The notes under the pieces: generated by a model | The model's input: the letters and a program-made list of their open reading frames with translations, nothing else | Told to the model about the DNA's origin: nothing | Databases searched by the model: none | Shown here: positions 20,705-32,190 of the stretch, piece by piece | How the letters are laid out: the number at the start of each line of letters is the position of its first letter | Numbering within the stretch: position 1 is the first letter of the stretch | Assembly: GCA_025738555.1 (NCBI GenBank) | Contig: JAOVFP010000018.1 | Span: 2,418,001-2,482,000 of the forward strand | Source: Cyathus striatus | Taxonomy: Eukaryota > Basidiomycota > Agaricomycetes > Agaricales > Nidulariaceae | Length of the DNA: 64,000 bases | Direction of reading: 5' to 3' | Translations under genes and position numbers: made by a program

Positions 20705-23700
20705 ATGGTGAAATGCTTCTGTAGAAAATGTGGTGGATGCAGGCAGGATGCCATGGTTGAGCACTCCCATTGCAAAAAGGAGCTAGCTAGTCTTGCTATT
20801 GACCTGGCTACTGATGCTTCTGTGGAGGATGAAATCGAGGAACTAGCCTCATGTATTGCTGTGACTACACTCTTTGATGACAGCTCACCTCAAACCAATG
20901 GCAGTCACATATGGTCCAGATCTAAACAGGCAGATCTTTTGGGGAATGAAGCTCTTGTTTGTACTCATTATGCAGATACCAACACCAAAGCACAATGCAA
21001 TCCTAAAAAATTATCAGAGTTTTGTTTATCAGCCCATTTGTTGGCTGACAAAGTAACTGCTGAACTGGCCCAGATTTCATGTAAATCTAATAACAATGGC
21101 ACCAAATTCCCATTGGCATATCTTCAAGAGTGATGTAAAGCCCTAAAGTCAGATATTGTTGGCTGCATGTTCAGTGATTCATTAGTGGTTCAAGAGAAAC
21201 TTGGGATTATGAAAAAAATTGACAGATCTATTGATCTGCTATGTGATGCAAATGTTTGTTGGATAGTTGGGACCATACAACAGCAGTATGTCATTCCATA
21301 CAGTAGTTGATAGTACATACATACTTATATACTTTTATTATTATAACAAATCATCACTTTCAGCTGCTTCTTGCTGGTACAGACCCAATCCAACAACTTT
21401 TGATCTTCATGGTTGTGGCATGCCATGTCATCTTGAATGTAGGGTGTAGAGGGGACATTTTTATGTTTGCAATGATTAAATACATTGTGCAGCTATGTCT
21501 AATGTGTGGATATGGACCTTCATTATCACCACTTACACCTCACAATCAAAAACTTTTGTATGATTTCCCGGTAGATGGCTGTAGGCCAGAAGAAGAATTG
21601 AATCTAGAAGGAAAAAGCATTGTATATGCAGTTTGTCCTAGTCCAAATTGCCATCATACCTATAAACCATCGTTTGAGGGTAATCCACCAACTGCAATTT
21701 ATCCTAAGCTTTGTAGTCATCATCAATTCCACAATGGTCCCTGCTGTAAACAAGAGCTGCTGAAGCTGTGCATTGTCAATGGGAAGGAGGTTTTTGTACC
21801 TATAAAACCATTTGTCACATATGATTTCAAAGACTGGATTGGCAGACTTCTATCTCAACCAGGAATTGAAAAGATGATGGACAATGTGTGGTCGAATGAG
21901 AGGGCTGACAAGGAGTTACATGACATATTCAACAGGAAAATTCTTCAACAATTCATCGGTCCAGATGGGAAACTCTTCAAGGATGGTGGTGACAAAGCTC
22001 ACCTTGCATTTTCACTCTGCATTGATTTCTTTAATCCACTTACTAACAAGCAAGCTGGGAAGAAAAGGTCCATAGGCCTCATATCTCTTGTTTGTTTGAA
22101 CCTCCCTCCGGATATACATTATAAACCTGAGAATATATTGTTGGCTGGTGTAATTCCCAGGCCTAACAAGCCACCATTGACAGCATTGAACCACTATTTA
22201 ACACCTGTAGTTGACGAGTTCCTGGAATTTTGGGAACCCGGTGTTCGTTTCTCTCAAACAAATAGGTGTCAGCATGGAAGAACCACAAGGTGTGCCCTTG
22301 TGTGTGTTGTATGTGACCTTCCAGCCACTCGTAAAACTGGAGGATTCGCGGCTAGTTCTCATAATAAATTTTGTGTGATATGCCACTGCACACAGAGATC
22401 ACATGGTTATGGAAATATGGAATACCATACATGGAAGCAGCATACAGCTAGGGAATGCCAGGAAGCTGTGACAGAGTACCAGAATGCAGAAACCCACAAG
22501 GAAAGACAAGGAGTCATGGATCATACTGGTGTCTAATGGTCTGAATTGCTACAGCTGCCGTATTTTGATCTGTCCTGTTTTATTTTTATTGATGCTATGC
22601 ATAATCTCTTCCTTGGATTGATACAGGAACATTTCCAAGGTATACTAGGTATTATGCTAAAGAAAGAGGACAAATTAGAGGAGAGCCCCATATTTACCGT
22701 ACCACTCTCTATCAATACATTTGCCAGTTACTCTTATTCAGAACAAAAGAGCACAAAAAAGTTAATTAAATGGTTAGGTCATCCAATCAATGAAGAACTC
22801 AACACTACTGAAGGCCAGGTTATTTGGCAAAAGTGATTTGAGGGACTTCATGGGCATGTACTTCAGCTTGCATGCAATGAGCTTCACTGTCCCTCACTAC
22901 CAGATGAATGGTTCCAAATGCAAAAGTGAGACTGGGTAAAAAGACTAATAGCTTGGGTACATACTATATCTTTTCAAAAATTTATGTTAGTGGCTGATAG
23001 TATTACAGTGGATGGGGCAAATCGAAAGACTTGAGAATAAAAATAACAAATCTGGCTGTGTTCTTACCCAGGATGACATTGATGATATACATTCTGACAT
23101 TCAGGTGATAGTGTCCCCATCCTGGTTAACATTGGTGCCTTCAAACCTAGGATCTCCAAGTCATGGAAAGTTGAAAGCAGATCAATGGTGCATTCTTGGA
23201 ATGACTTTCCTTCTGATTTCGCTCACTCACATGTTACATGGTAGTACCAGTGAAGATTATAGAATGAATAAGCAATGTAAGGTCCTTGAAGTTTCAGCTT
23301 CATTAATTTCTGCAATATCGATTGCGACTTCTTGTGTCACATCTCATACCAATGCTGACCTCTATCTGCAATATATGCAATTATATCTTACAGGAATTTG
23401 AGAACTCTTTCCTGAATATGTTTTTCATCCCAACCATCATATGTCACTTCACCTCCACGAATATCTTACACTCTATGGACCTGTCCACTTGTGGTGGACA
23501 TTCCCCTTCAAGAGGGTTATTGGAATGCTTCAAAGAATTCCCAATAATTATCGACAAGGTAAAATAATTCATTAGTTTGCAATCCTTTAAGGCTAAAGCT
23601 GATATTTGAATCGAAAGGAGAGCTTGAGGCAACAATCTCCAAAAATTTTGTAAAGTCAGTCAACTTACAAAAGTTAATACTTAAATCTGAATGCCCAGAA

Positions 23701-24300
23701 GCCATACAGAATTGTAAGGCAATTTTCGAGAAACTGGTCAATCCTCAAGTTAGAAATATGCTAATTATGGACATGTTGAGCTGGGAAAACTTGGATACCA
23801 CCAACAATGATACTATTCCCAATGACCAAAGACAATAGTGGAATCTACCTGCTCATTTACATGTGACCCTAACTTCAACTTTCGTTGCTGATGTTCTGAA
23901 CAAATGCAGTTTCCTCTCTCTTTTGACAGTTCAGGGTATCACCTACTCAATATCATCACATCATTTGGGTAACAGTTGTATCCTCATTTGCTCTGAGTCG
24001 ATAGGTGGCATGTTACTACCTGCTCGGTTAGAATATATTCTGCAACTGAATCTTCAAGGCTCACTTAAGGTGGTTATTGGTATCCAGTGCTATAAGCCTG
24101 CCATCTGCCAAGATCCATTCACATCATTCCCTTATCTTCATGCAAAATTACATAGCAATGAATTCTCTGCACTAGAATTCATTGATCTTAATCGTGTTGA
24201 ATGCCATTTCACTTGCACACCTTGGGGGGAGAATAGCATTGCCATTATTTCATTGTCCCAGAGTATTAGTACTAGTGCTTCATTGCAAAGATTCATATAG
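20705..24300 (+). pseudogene. Tnp2/Transposase_21-like transposase, decayed
   Basis: Catalyses transposition of the element in intact relatives. The N-terminus has a cysteine cluster (CFCRKCGGC). The diagnostic core runs through FVTYDFKDWIGRLLSQPGIE, then NLPPDIHYKPENILLAGVIP, GRTTRCALVCVVCDLPATRK with FCVICHCTQ, and FIDAMHNLFLGLIQEHF. Next come PSWLTLVPSNLG...HGKLKADQW and PNHHMSLHLHEYLTLYGPVH (shifted frame), and a C-terminal domain ending ECHFTCTPWGENSIAIISL. In-frame stops include TGA at 21131, 22834 and 22927 and TAA at 22534; several introns are also likely. No intact protein can be made. Resemblance is to the Tnp2 family of CACTA elements; KDZ is less likely. Confidence 0.8.
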
Positions 24301-24423
24301 ATCATGTTTGTGCTTCTCCATGTATGTAAAACATTAACTGAATAAAAATGTGAACACATAGGGAATAATAAAATTTAGATAATAAACTCCTCTTGACACA
24401 GAGGACAGGCACTGGGGGACACT

Positions 24424-24649
24424 GAGGAATGGATGCTGACCAATGCTAGCCTCCTTGTTGGTGGGTGCTGAGCAGGTGCTAAGTTTTGCTGAAGTGAAAA
24501 CTTCAGATTTTAGTAAGGTTTTCCCAAGGTCAAAATCTTTTGGGAAAATTAAGCATTTTGTTTTAAGCAAAACTTAGATAAAATGTTGACTTTTGTACTG
24601 GTTTTGCAGTCACGCAAAATAACAAATTTTGTGTGAGGTCAAAACAAGT
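24424..24649 (-). repeat. Right terminal inverted repeat of the CACTA-like element
   Basis: Reverse-complement match to positions 1-230, ending with CTCACACAAAATTTG-type sequence read from the other strand. It starts about 125 bp after the transposase stop. The matching stretch cannot be followed past 24649 because the left partner is cut by the window edge. Confidence 0.85.
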
Positions 24650-25363
24650 TCACAACATTACATTTGACACTTAATTTGATTAAGCTAAAATTAGAACAAA
24701 AAGAATCATTTGTATTTATACAAAATATTTACAAAATGTAACATTTGTCTATGATTTTGCATTGGTCAATAGTGATAATTTTGCGACAGCCAAAATGTTT
24801 AGTCAATATTTAAAATAATTGAGGTCAAATTTGGATGAATTTTGCGAATGGCAAAAAAGTCAGCAGCCAGGAGTGTATGTAGAACATTCAATTAAAATTA
24901 ATTATTCCTCTTCACCTTTCAGACTTAAACATAATTAAAGAATAAATGTGGTAAAAATAATTATTGGTTCAGGCCCATATCAGGGCTTGTCAGGCATTAT
25001 GAACTTGATCCTACTGATATTAGCTATTAATAGTGATGGATGGTATTAGTGATATCATGGATGTCAGTAGTGGTCAGCACCATAATCAAACGATAATCCT
25101 TATTAGCTAATTCTTGAGCCATGTAAGTGCATGTAAGCCCCCCAAATGGCTGATGGCCTTATATGGTCTTATATAGCCATATCTGACCCAATATGCTAAT
25201 CTCGATTTTTCCGACAGTCACAACCTGGGTAAACGATTACCATCAAGCCTGGCCCAAAAACTCTTTTCTTGGTCAGTGTTAACCCTTGTTAACTGCAAGA
25301 CATATCCATGGGCTATAGCAGTTGGCTATTGATTGACTGACAATCGCTTAAGAATATATATAT
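24650..25363. other. AT-rich flank to the right of the CACTA-like element
   Basis: No gene seen. It repeats the TTTTGC-n-GCAAAA theme of the TIR at about 24779 (TTTTGCGACAGCCAAAA) and 24837 (TTTTGCGAATGGCAAAA). A TAGTG pentamer at 24770-24774 is the right-terminal sequence typical of CACTA elements, so the element may extend to here. Confidence 0.45.
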
Positions 25364-25755
25364 TTAATGACCAGTTGAAGTTGGACCTGATACAGTTGTT
25401 GTAGGGGTCATGCTAACCATGGTAGTATGCATAGTGAATGCAGAAGTCGAGCCTCCATTGCTCGAACTAGGAGCTGAGTCAGGAAGGCATTGGGATTCAT
25501 CTAGTATGAATACCCTAAGTAGACAAGCTATGGTCACTAAATACAAAAGCTCACAAAGGTTGTTATAGGTGCATGTATATCCTGCAACACAAGTGGTTGG
25601 TCCAGTCCTATTAATATATATGTTTAAAAGTTTATATGTGATATGATTTTTTAAACTCACCATACTAGTCCTCCACACTGGCCCCATCCAACCTGAGACT
25701 GTGCTGATGCAAGTATGGCTAGGAGCAGCAGTAGTATACAATATATCAATAGCAT
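25364..25755 (-). CDS. Small secreted cellulose-binding (CBM1) protein
   Basis: Three exons, 25755-25661, 25607-25555 and 25500-25364, with introns of 53 and 54 nt bounded by GT...AG, total 285 nt and give 94 residues ending in TAA. The N-terminus is a clear signal peptide (Leu-rich, ending ILASA). A CBM1 follows with WGQCGG, TGPTTC, GYTCTY and ESQCL: the four cysteines of the two disulfides, Trp and the aromatic binding residues. A Ser/Thr/Pro-rich linker then runs to the stop. CBM1 domains bind crystalline cellulose and are normally linked to a glycoside hydrolase or LPMO; here no catalytic domain follows, so it is either a free-standing CBM1 protein or the N-terminal remnant of an enzyme. 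A TATATAAT box lies about 55 nt upstream (25807-25814). Confidence 0.88.
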
Positions 25756-26095
25756 GATACTGTATATTGATGATGGATGAGGTCTAAGAGACAATGAGAA
25801 CCATTAATTATATACTAGCTGATTTTTCCGAGATGATGGGGGGTTACGCCGCATAAATTGTGGAAGGTACATCATCGGGAACTGCTCGGATGTTGGAAAT
25901 AGCATATCAGAACCTTACACTTCTGACGCTCTTACATTTCCTGATCAGTGAGGTCATAAGGCCGTATAATTCTTGGTACCGTTAATCAGTTCTTGTCTGC
26001 TGCCCCTAGTAATCATATCAGGTAAATCACAGTTGGTATGTTACTATACCTCCACAGTAGTGCTTTTGCTTGCTTCAATTTCTACTTAACAATGT
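25756..26095. other. Upstream region of the CBM1 gene
   Basis: Contains the minus-strand TATA-like box at 25807-25814. CG content is higher than in the transposon to the left. No gene seen. Confidence 0.45.
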
Positions 26096-26560
26096 ACACT
26101 ATGAAACTTAGTGAGAAAGTGGTACAACTAGCTAGGGAAGATGGGGTAGTTGTTTTCTGTCATCTCAAGTCGTGTCTCCTCAATTAATGCATAAGTTTGT
26201 ATATATTTTTGGTGGTTAACAATTTTAACATTTATTTCTGGTGGGCATGGTACTTTTGTCTACTTCATTTTTTACATAGAAATGTCAGAAACTTACTGAG
26301 TACTAAGGTTTGTGTGGTACAACTAGCAGGGGCAGATGGGGTAGCTGTTCTCCTTCGTCTCGCAAATCCCTCATATGGATTGGGATCAGACTGTATAGTA
26401 TAATTTTTAGTGCAGATGGTGCTTTTTCCGGATTCAATTGATATCAATGTATGAAACGTACTGAGCAAGTGGTACAATTAACCGGGGCAGATGGGGTAGT
26501 GGTTCTTCCAAGGCTCCTAGTCACCTCGCGTCTCTTTCAAGATATAGTCGGATCATGTAC
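26096..26560 (+). repeat. Tandem array of about 155-195 bp repeats with a tRNA A-box-like motif
   Basis: The core GGGGCAGATGGGGTAGTGG recurs near 26132, 26327 and 26482, each preceded by GTGGTACAACTA and followed by TTCTTCGTCATCTCG-like sequence. TGGGGTAGTGG fits the RNA polymerase III A-box pattern, so a tRNA-derived SINE origin is possible. Further copies lie at 33.3-33.6 kb and decayed ones at 36.6-38.4 and 42.4-42.7 kb. Confidence 0.6.
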
Positions 26561-26637
26561 TATCCACTAAATATTTTAAGTGGTTAAATATTCTTTCTGG
26601 TGCATGTAGCTCTTTTGCCTGCTTTAATTTTTTGCAA

Positions 26638-26890
26638 GTATAGAGCAGGCATTCTGCCTGTACCGTAAAATCGGCCTCGTGTCGGTTTTTAATAGTTCAC
26701 TCGTTTACATGTTTCTGTACCTATTTAAGTACAGTACTTTACACTCGTTGAATAACAGGTTACTTTCTCCCCCTCACTTTCCTTCTCAATGAACCTCACT
26801 AGGACCTGAGGATAGACGGATGCGCTATCCACTCGCAATTTCTTTGTCAAGAAATTCCTTCAACCGGAAATCTTCTTCCACAGCAAGGTA
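26638..26890 (+). repeat. LTR-like dispersed repeat, copy 1 (short)
   Basis: Starts with TAGAGCAGGCATTCTGCCTG, an inverted repeat (GCAGGC/GCCTGC). It contains a TATTTAAG promoter-like box and ends with an ACCTGAGGATAGACGGATGC and TTTGTCAAGAAA segment. Longer relatives are at 37.66, 44.53 and 48.00 kb. The order suggests a solo LTR or a SINE-like element; the class is not certain. Confidence 0.55.
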
Positions 26891-27446
26891 TGATATGAAA
26901 GGAGAGTAATAATTCGAAATTATATGGTATACAGTGAGCTTTTAATTAGCACTAGTATTCTGAGGTACAGCGGTAGTTTTTCAGTTCATACTTCGATACC
27001 ATTTGCGGATCGCAGACATACCTAAAATTATTTGGTTCCTTGGTGTCTTTGCGGGAGGGGGGTGATAAGTAATCTGCATCAGCTTCTTTGACAGTTTTTA
27101 ATACCTATCCGGGAAGCCTACAGTAATTGCTACTACATCACAGATGTACGGTAATTACTGTAATTGATATATCACAAGCTTACAGTAATTACTACAAATA
27201 ATATGTCAAAACCATAGTATTACCCGAATACAACCTGTTTCCTAGACACCGACTGGTCATTTCCGTGATAATGGTTGCTACATATCTATTTTAAATACAA
27301 AACTTAGTTTAGTGACAAGCTGATACACTATTACATGCAAAAAAACTATAGTATTTTAAATAATTCTTTCTGTTGGTCATGTTATTCTCGAATAATATAG
27401 ACATATCGTGAACTTCGCGTACCATATCTAAATAAAATATCGTGTT
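26891..27446. other. Region downstream of the WD40 gene
   Basis: AT-rich, with repeated ACAGTAATTACT-like stretches between 27110 and 27200. Probably the 3' flank of the minus-strand WD40 gene. No gene seen. Confidence 0.45.
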
Positions 27447-30400
27447 TTAAGGCGGGATATATTTCTGATTTTCTCGTGCTTGTGTTTCTCGCTCCTTTGC
27501 GTTGATCAGAGTCAGAGATGTGGTTGACATAGTTGTGCTATCAGCCGTATCATGCCTCGAAGGAGTTGTGTGTGTGAAGGAAGTAGCTCGCGAACGGCTG
27601 GGAACATGCATGCCAATCTGGCGAGTGAAGTCCATGGAATCAACATGGTTAGGATCCGGCTTTGTCCATATACTCAAGCCACCGTCGTGATTTCCAATGG
27701 CGAACATGAAAGGGTCCTCAGCCGTATGGTTCCAAGTAAATGCTGTTAGCTCATTAGCATGTACTTTGGCACGTATGTGGTGGACTACAGCCCCGGACTC
27801 TGTATCCCATATATGAATATCACCAGCTGGAAATAAAAAATGGTTTCAACATTTCTTTTTTGGAAAATGGGGAATGAATACCTTTTCCAGCTGACAGAAC
27901 AAGTTCCTTGTTTTTGCCACCGAAGCAGCTTGGACCAGCAAAGTCTACGGCAGTCTTAGGCATGTATGTGTGTCTGTATATCACGTCAAATGAATTCAAT
28001 TGCATATAAAACGAGTCATACCTGAGAATCAATCGAGCAACCATGTTACTACTTTTTTTATCTTTGACCAAATCCAGTTTCCAAAGCTGCGAAGGTTCCT
28101 AGTAACATGATGCGTGGCGTGTTAAACTGAACTGTTACTTACGGGTGTATCTCACACACCTTGTTTTCGTAACTGAGCAACACATTGAATTCGTTTTGAC
28201 GCGCAGTGTGTTCCAGCGCGATTGCGCGTACATCGTTAAGCACCGGCGTCTGGCTGTAGAATACGAAGGCTGAAGAAAGTACTTGGTAGACAACAGAATA
28301 CTTACACCTCAATCTGTCTTGTCACGATGTTGTACACTAAGATATAGACAAGAGGTATCTGAAGATTAATAGCAAATGTTAGACGTACCGACTAGTTGTT
28401 TATGTACTCTCGATTTCTTAGGCTGAAGACCGGAGGGAGACTCCATGAGTGTACCGACTCCAAGCAGCCATTTACCGTCTGGAGTAACCGCTATGTAAAA
28501 AAGTTTAATGCTTCCGAAATCGTACTCCGCTTCCACAGAGCCATTAATATCCTAGAAAAGATATCAGAGAATGTGCATATGAAGCCTACAGGCACATTAT
28601 GATAATTACATACCAAACGCCCAACCACGTTTCCTTCCACCATAAAAAAACCTGAAAATGGGAAGTGTGTGGGTGGTAAACGTTAACATTGTATAGTGAG
28701 CCTTACGAACTTTTTCCATCGGGGAACCAGCCAATAGCCTCTACGCCTGCAGGACAATCAATTGTCGTTTTACAAACACCATCCTAGTGCAATCGATGAT
28801 TATGAGATGCACATACAGAAAAGTCAATAGTCATCTTACCGACGATGTCCAGAGTTCTATCGCACGAGGGAGCTTGGTCAACAAGTACTCCCCTAGAGGT
28901 GACCACGCGACCTGGCCAACAAGGCCAGACGGGTGTGCTAGAATGCGATGCAGAGTAATAAGTCGTCCATATTCATCCCTTCCCTGACCAAAAAGATTAT
29001 TCAAAGGAGTATTACAGGTTCGAACGAAATAACCAATTACCTTGACAAGGTAGATGGCCGAAGTTCGATCCCAGCTTCAATATTTTCGTACGTTAGATAA
29101 AGAAATGTGGGAAACAAATTGATCGACTGACCTCGAAGTTGCAAGATACTGCCCATCGGGCGAGAACTGAAGGTGCCTTACGAGTGCTTGATGAGCGTCA
29201 ATATCTTGAACAGATTCCAGTTCGATGAGCTTAGGCTGAATCGCCATGATACGTAACCGCACATCTAGTTCTATCGGCTTCCTCTTCTCAGGAAGTCCAT
29301 TACCCGAAGATAAGGTCGACCTTCGACGAAATGGAGCTGCTGAGTGTCCCAATACTGTTGGACTCCGCGGCACAACCGAAACAAGATACTGCTTCATCTG
29401 CTCGGTAGTCTTAACTTCATTTTTCCAAAGTTGTTTCGCTCCAGAAACCAGGATATCGGGGGAATCATTCTCAAGAGGTCGCATAGGGGGTGAGGGAACG
29501 GAAAGTGTATCGCTAGACCTTGGCTCTGCTGTGATCGGGCCCCTGGCTTCATTTCGGCGCTCCATATCTACAAACGTTGGTAATGCCTCGATATCTGAAT
29601 CAAAGTATCCGTGATCCCCGCGGCAACGGAGCCAATACAAGCACTTCACAGTAAATAGTTTACGCATCTTGTAAGACTGATGTCTGAGAGCACACCACCC
29701 CATACGAAGTAGCTCAACACTGCGCGTGTTCAAAAGCGTATCTCTAGTCTCTGACAAGACATCAATAAGCCATTTTTCTCCGCGGTAACGATTGAAAATC
29801 AAACGCTCCAAGGCGAACCATCCAGCAACAACGCAGAGTCCAGATGATGTAAATGCTGTGAGAATTGTCGAGACGGTTGAAGTAAAAGAAGACTGAAGGC
29901 AAGATAGATGAGCTATCACCCAATATAGAGATCTATGACGAATCATACCTGTCCCGAAGAATATGTAAAGAGACACAAGCCAGCAGAGAAGCACACCACC
30001 GACACGACGAGGAACACGAGGGGAGAACCGTTGATCCAAAAGAGAACCCACCAGGGTACGCGGTGGCTTGTAGGTCGACTATTATCATTAAATAACATTA
30101 TATGATTTGCGTGAAAGAAGGGTAGATAAAATACAATATTGCTTACTACGTTGCTTGCTTCCACGTTAGACCGAGCAAGCTGTTCACCGCTGCGGCAATA
30201 CTGAAAATCAACGAGACGAACCAGAAGCAATTCACCAGGTCATTGGTGATGTCGCCGACGTGATTAAATGAAAACTGCATTGTTGTTGCAGTGACAGCTG
30301 AAAAGAAGGTAGCTACTGTTGAAAGATTTAACAAATTGGTTTCCCCGTGCTTCTGCGCAAACTGGATAGCAGGAACACCTTAATTTGAACATTATGAGAT

Positions 30401-31493
30401 AAAAGATTACATATAGGTAAGATAAAGAATCCACCAAGTTCTTTGAACACAGACAATGAGGTGATAATGTTATCAATATGTTCCGTCATCTCAGTAGACA
30501 AGTCATGAAGGTACTTTTGCACAGACGGCGTCCGGAACTGTCCTATTCAGTGACACAAACCATTAAAATTTGTGTGATTTCCAATAATTATTTTTTACCT
30601 TTGTAAGCCTTTAGACAGCTCGACCAGTACTTTGATGAAATCAAATTAGCACGTTTGCAAGCATATCGGTTACATATCTCACCCTCAGATCAATCTCGAA
30701 TGCTTTTATATCCTGGATTGCAATGTTAACCCCCTCATTCGTAAATTCTTGGAATTCCATAAGACAATTAAATAACGCGGCGACATCTTCAGACAGCTCT
30801 TCAAGCTGGTCAGGAAAGATTTCGGGATCGAGGTTTTCACTAGTATCTACGGGTACATTCAACACATGTGATGGTCGTTTGTACCTCCTATTTTTAACGC
30901 CGAGTCGCCTTCGCCTCTCGAAGGGAAACTCAGCATTCGGAGATCGAGACGTCAAGGTCGGGGAGACTTTACGAGGGAAAAGCTGGGCAGCGTTGTTATT
31001 GTACAAAAAGAGAATGTTTGCTAGGCGGGCATGAAGGTGAAAACAGGACCATATAATGGCACCGGAGCCTCCGAGTTGCAGTGCGGCATTGGAAAAAGTA
31101 TGAAGCTACGGCAATTACAAAGTCAACAATTAATAAAATGACAGGCAGTAAAGAGATACTTACCTCTCTGTTCAGGTCGTTAACTCGCCTGTGCTTGTAA
31201 ATCAATGCGAATGTTAAGCTAGAAAAGACCTAGCTTACTTTCGAAAATGATGGAATACCTTAGCCCCAGCAGCTTGAAAACGTTCGTCATAGGCGCTTGC
31301 TTTTGGATTTTTACGTCAATTCGTAGACTTGCAAAGTAGCAAAGCATGAGCTTACAATTGTCCTTGTTGTCATGGGATGGGCGAGCTTGAGCAGAGTCTA
31401 GAGCAAACAATTTGAAAAGTTGGAATGTTTGTGGCGAAGAAGGAAAGAAATCTTACTACCTCTTGATTTATTCTCCTTCAATGGCGATTCCAT
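27447..31493 (-). CDS. Host WD40-repeat membrane protein, multi-exon and apparently intact
   Basis: Begins at the ATG at 31493 (MESPLKENKSR), with a TATA box about 63 nt upstream, and ends with the TAA at 27447. About 15 or more exons are separated by introns of 45-70 nt; the reading continues without stops. Early exons give KHRRVNDLNRE and the helical segment LGGSGAIIWSCFHLHARLAN, then DPEIFPDQLEELSEDV. Hydrophobic stretches (LVNCFWFVSLIFSIAAAVNS; SPLVFLVVSVVCFSAGLCLF; ILTAFTSSGLCVVAGWFALE) look like three membrane spans. A disordered linker precedes a C-terminal propeller with blades at HQALVRHLQFSPDGQYLATS, WDRTSAIYLV, GQVAWSPRGEYLL, IAVTPDGKWLLGVG and AGDIHIWD...FAIGNHDGGLSIW. The family is common in Agaricomycetes; its role is not known to me. 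CG content is normal, unlike surrounding repeats. Confidence 0.85.
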
Positions 31494-32190
31494 ATGGTTA
31501 GTCGTGGGTTAGTGGAAGAACGTTTACCAGTGACGCGTGCTCAGAGTGGGCAGGCTTATATAGGTACAGAAATTCCCGATACAACAAGGTGCGCAGTGGA
31601 AGTCGTGTATATAGTGTTCCTAAACCACATGCCTCCCTATGCAAAGGTGAAGTTAACAACCGGGGACATGTGGTTACGGTCCATACACGCTAATACTGTG
31701 CAGGACGTGTCTTGCTTGTATCAGTATAAAGGTACGGATGAGCATCTGTACTCGCCTGCGTGGTACGGCCGAATACTGGTGACGTCAACGATAGGCAAGA
31801 AAAACTCCAGGTACCAACAATGCGGGTGAATGGAGACGGTAGTCTATAGGGAACAGCCTGATAAATGCCTAGGAGGAAATTCGGAGGGGAATGTCTGGGC
31901 GGTGTTAGTTGGCATACAGTGACATGTACACATTATACCTCTTGATTTACTCTCCTTCAATGGTGTTTCCATGCGTGTAGTCGTAGGTTGGTGGAAGATA
32001 GTTAACTTTAGTGACGTGTGCTTGGAGTGGGTGCTAGGCTTATATGGGCACAAAAATTTACTCGGGTGCTATATTCCCGATATAACAAGGTGCACAATGG
32101 AATTCGTGCATACAGTGTTCGTAAACCACATGCATCTCTATGATAAGGTGAAATCAACAAATGGGGGACATGTGGTTCAAACTCGAGTTA
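31465..32190 (-). repeat. Tandem duplication of the WD40 promoter and first exon
   Basis: Positions 31465-31690 and 31938-32190 match over about 230 bp in direct orientation, starting with the sequence that encodes exon 1. The upstream copy encodes METPLKESKSRG against MESPLKENKSRG in the gene, and its upstream sequence is also conserved. The extra copy has no following exons, so it is a relic first exon. Confidence 0.8.
31556..31562 (-). promoter_or_regulatory. TATA box of the WD40 gene
   Basis: TATATAA on the minus strand, about 63 nt upstream of the ATG at 31493. A diverged copy (CATATAAG) lies at the matching place in the duplicated unit near 32041. Confidence 0.6.

Larger units (their letters stand above)
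1..24649 (+). mobile_element. Large CACTA/Tnp2-type DNA transposon with several cargo genes, host of a nested chromovirus
   Basis: Positions 1 to about 230 are the imperfect reverse complement of about 24424 to 24649, so the interval is bounded by terminal inverted repeats. It contains a plus-strand gene with the hallmark segments of fungal Tnp2/Transposase_21 proteins (20.7-24.3 kb). Without the nested 9-kb retrotransposon the element would be about 15.7 kb. It also carries a minus-strand accessory ORF, a small minus-strand gene, a WD40 gene, a minus-strand conserved fragment and a coiled-coil gene, all broken by stops. The outer limit is uncertain: base 1 of the window already lies inside the repeat, and a TAGTG candidate terminus occurs at 24770-24774. 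KDZ-type elements are the main alternative family. TIR relation is seen; family assignment is from protein resemblance. Confidence 0.78.

Noticed and set aside
26096..26560. Genuine tRNA genes at the A-box-like cores
   Set aside because: No complete cloverleaf or acceptor stem could be found; only the A-box pattern is present.
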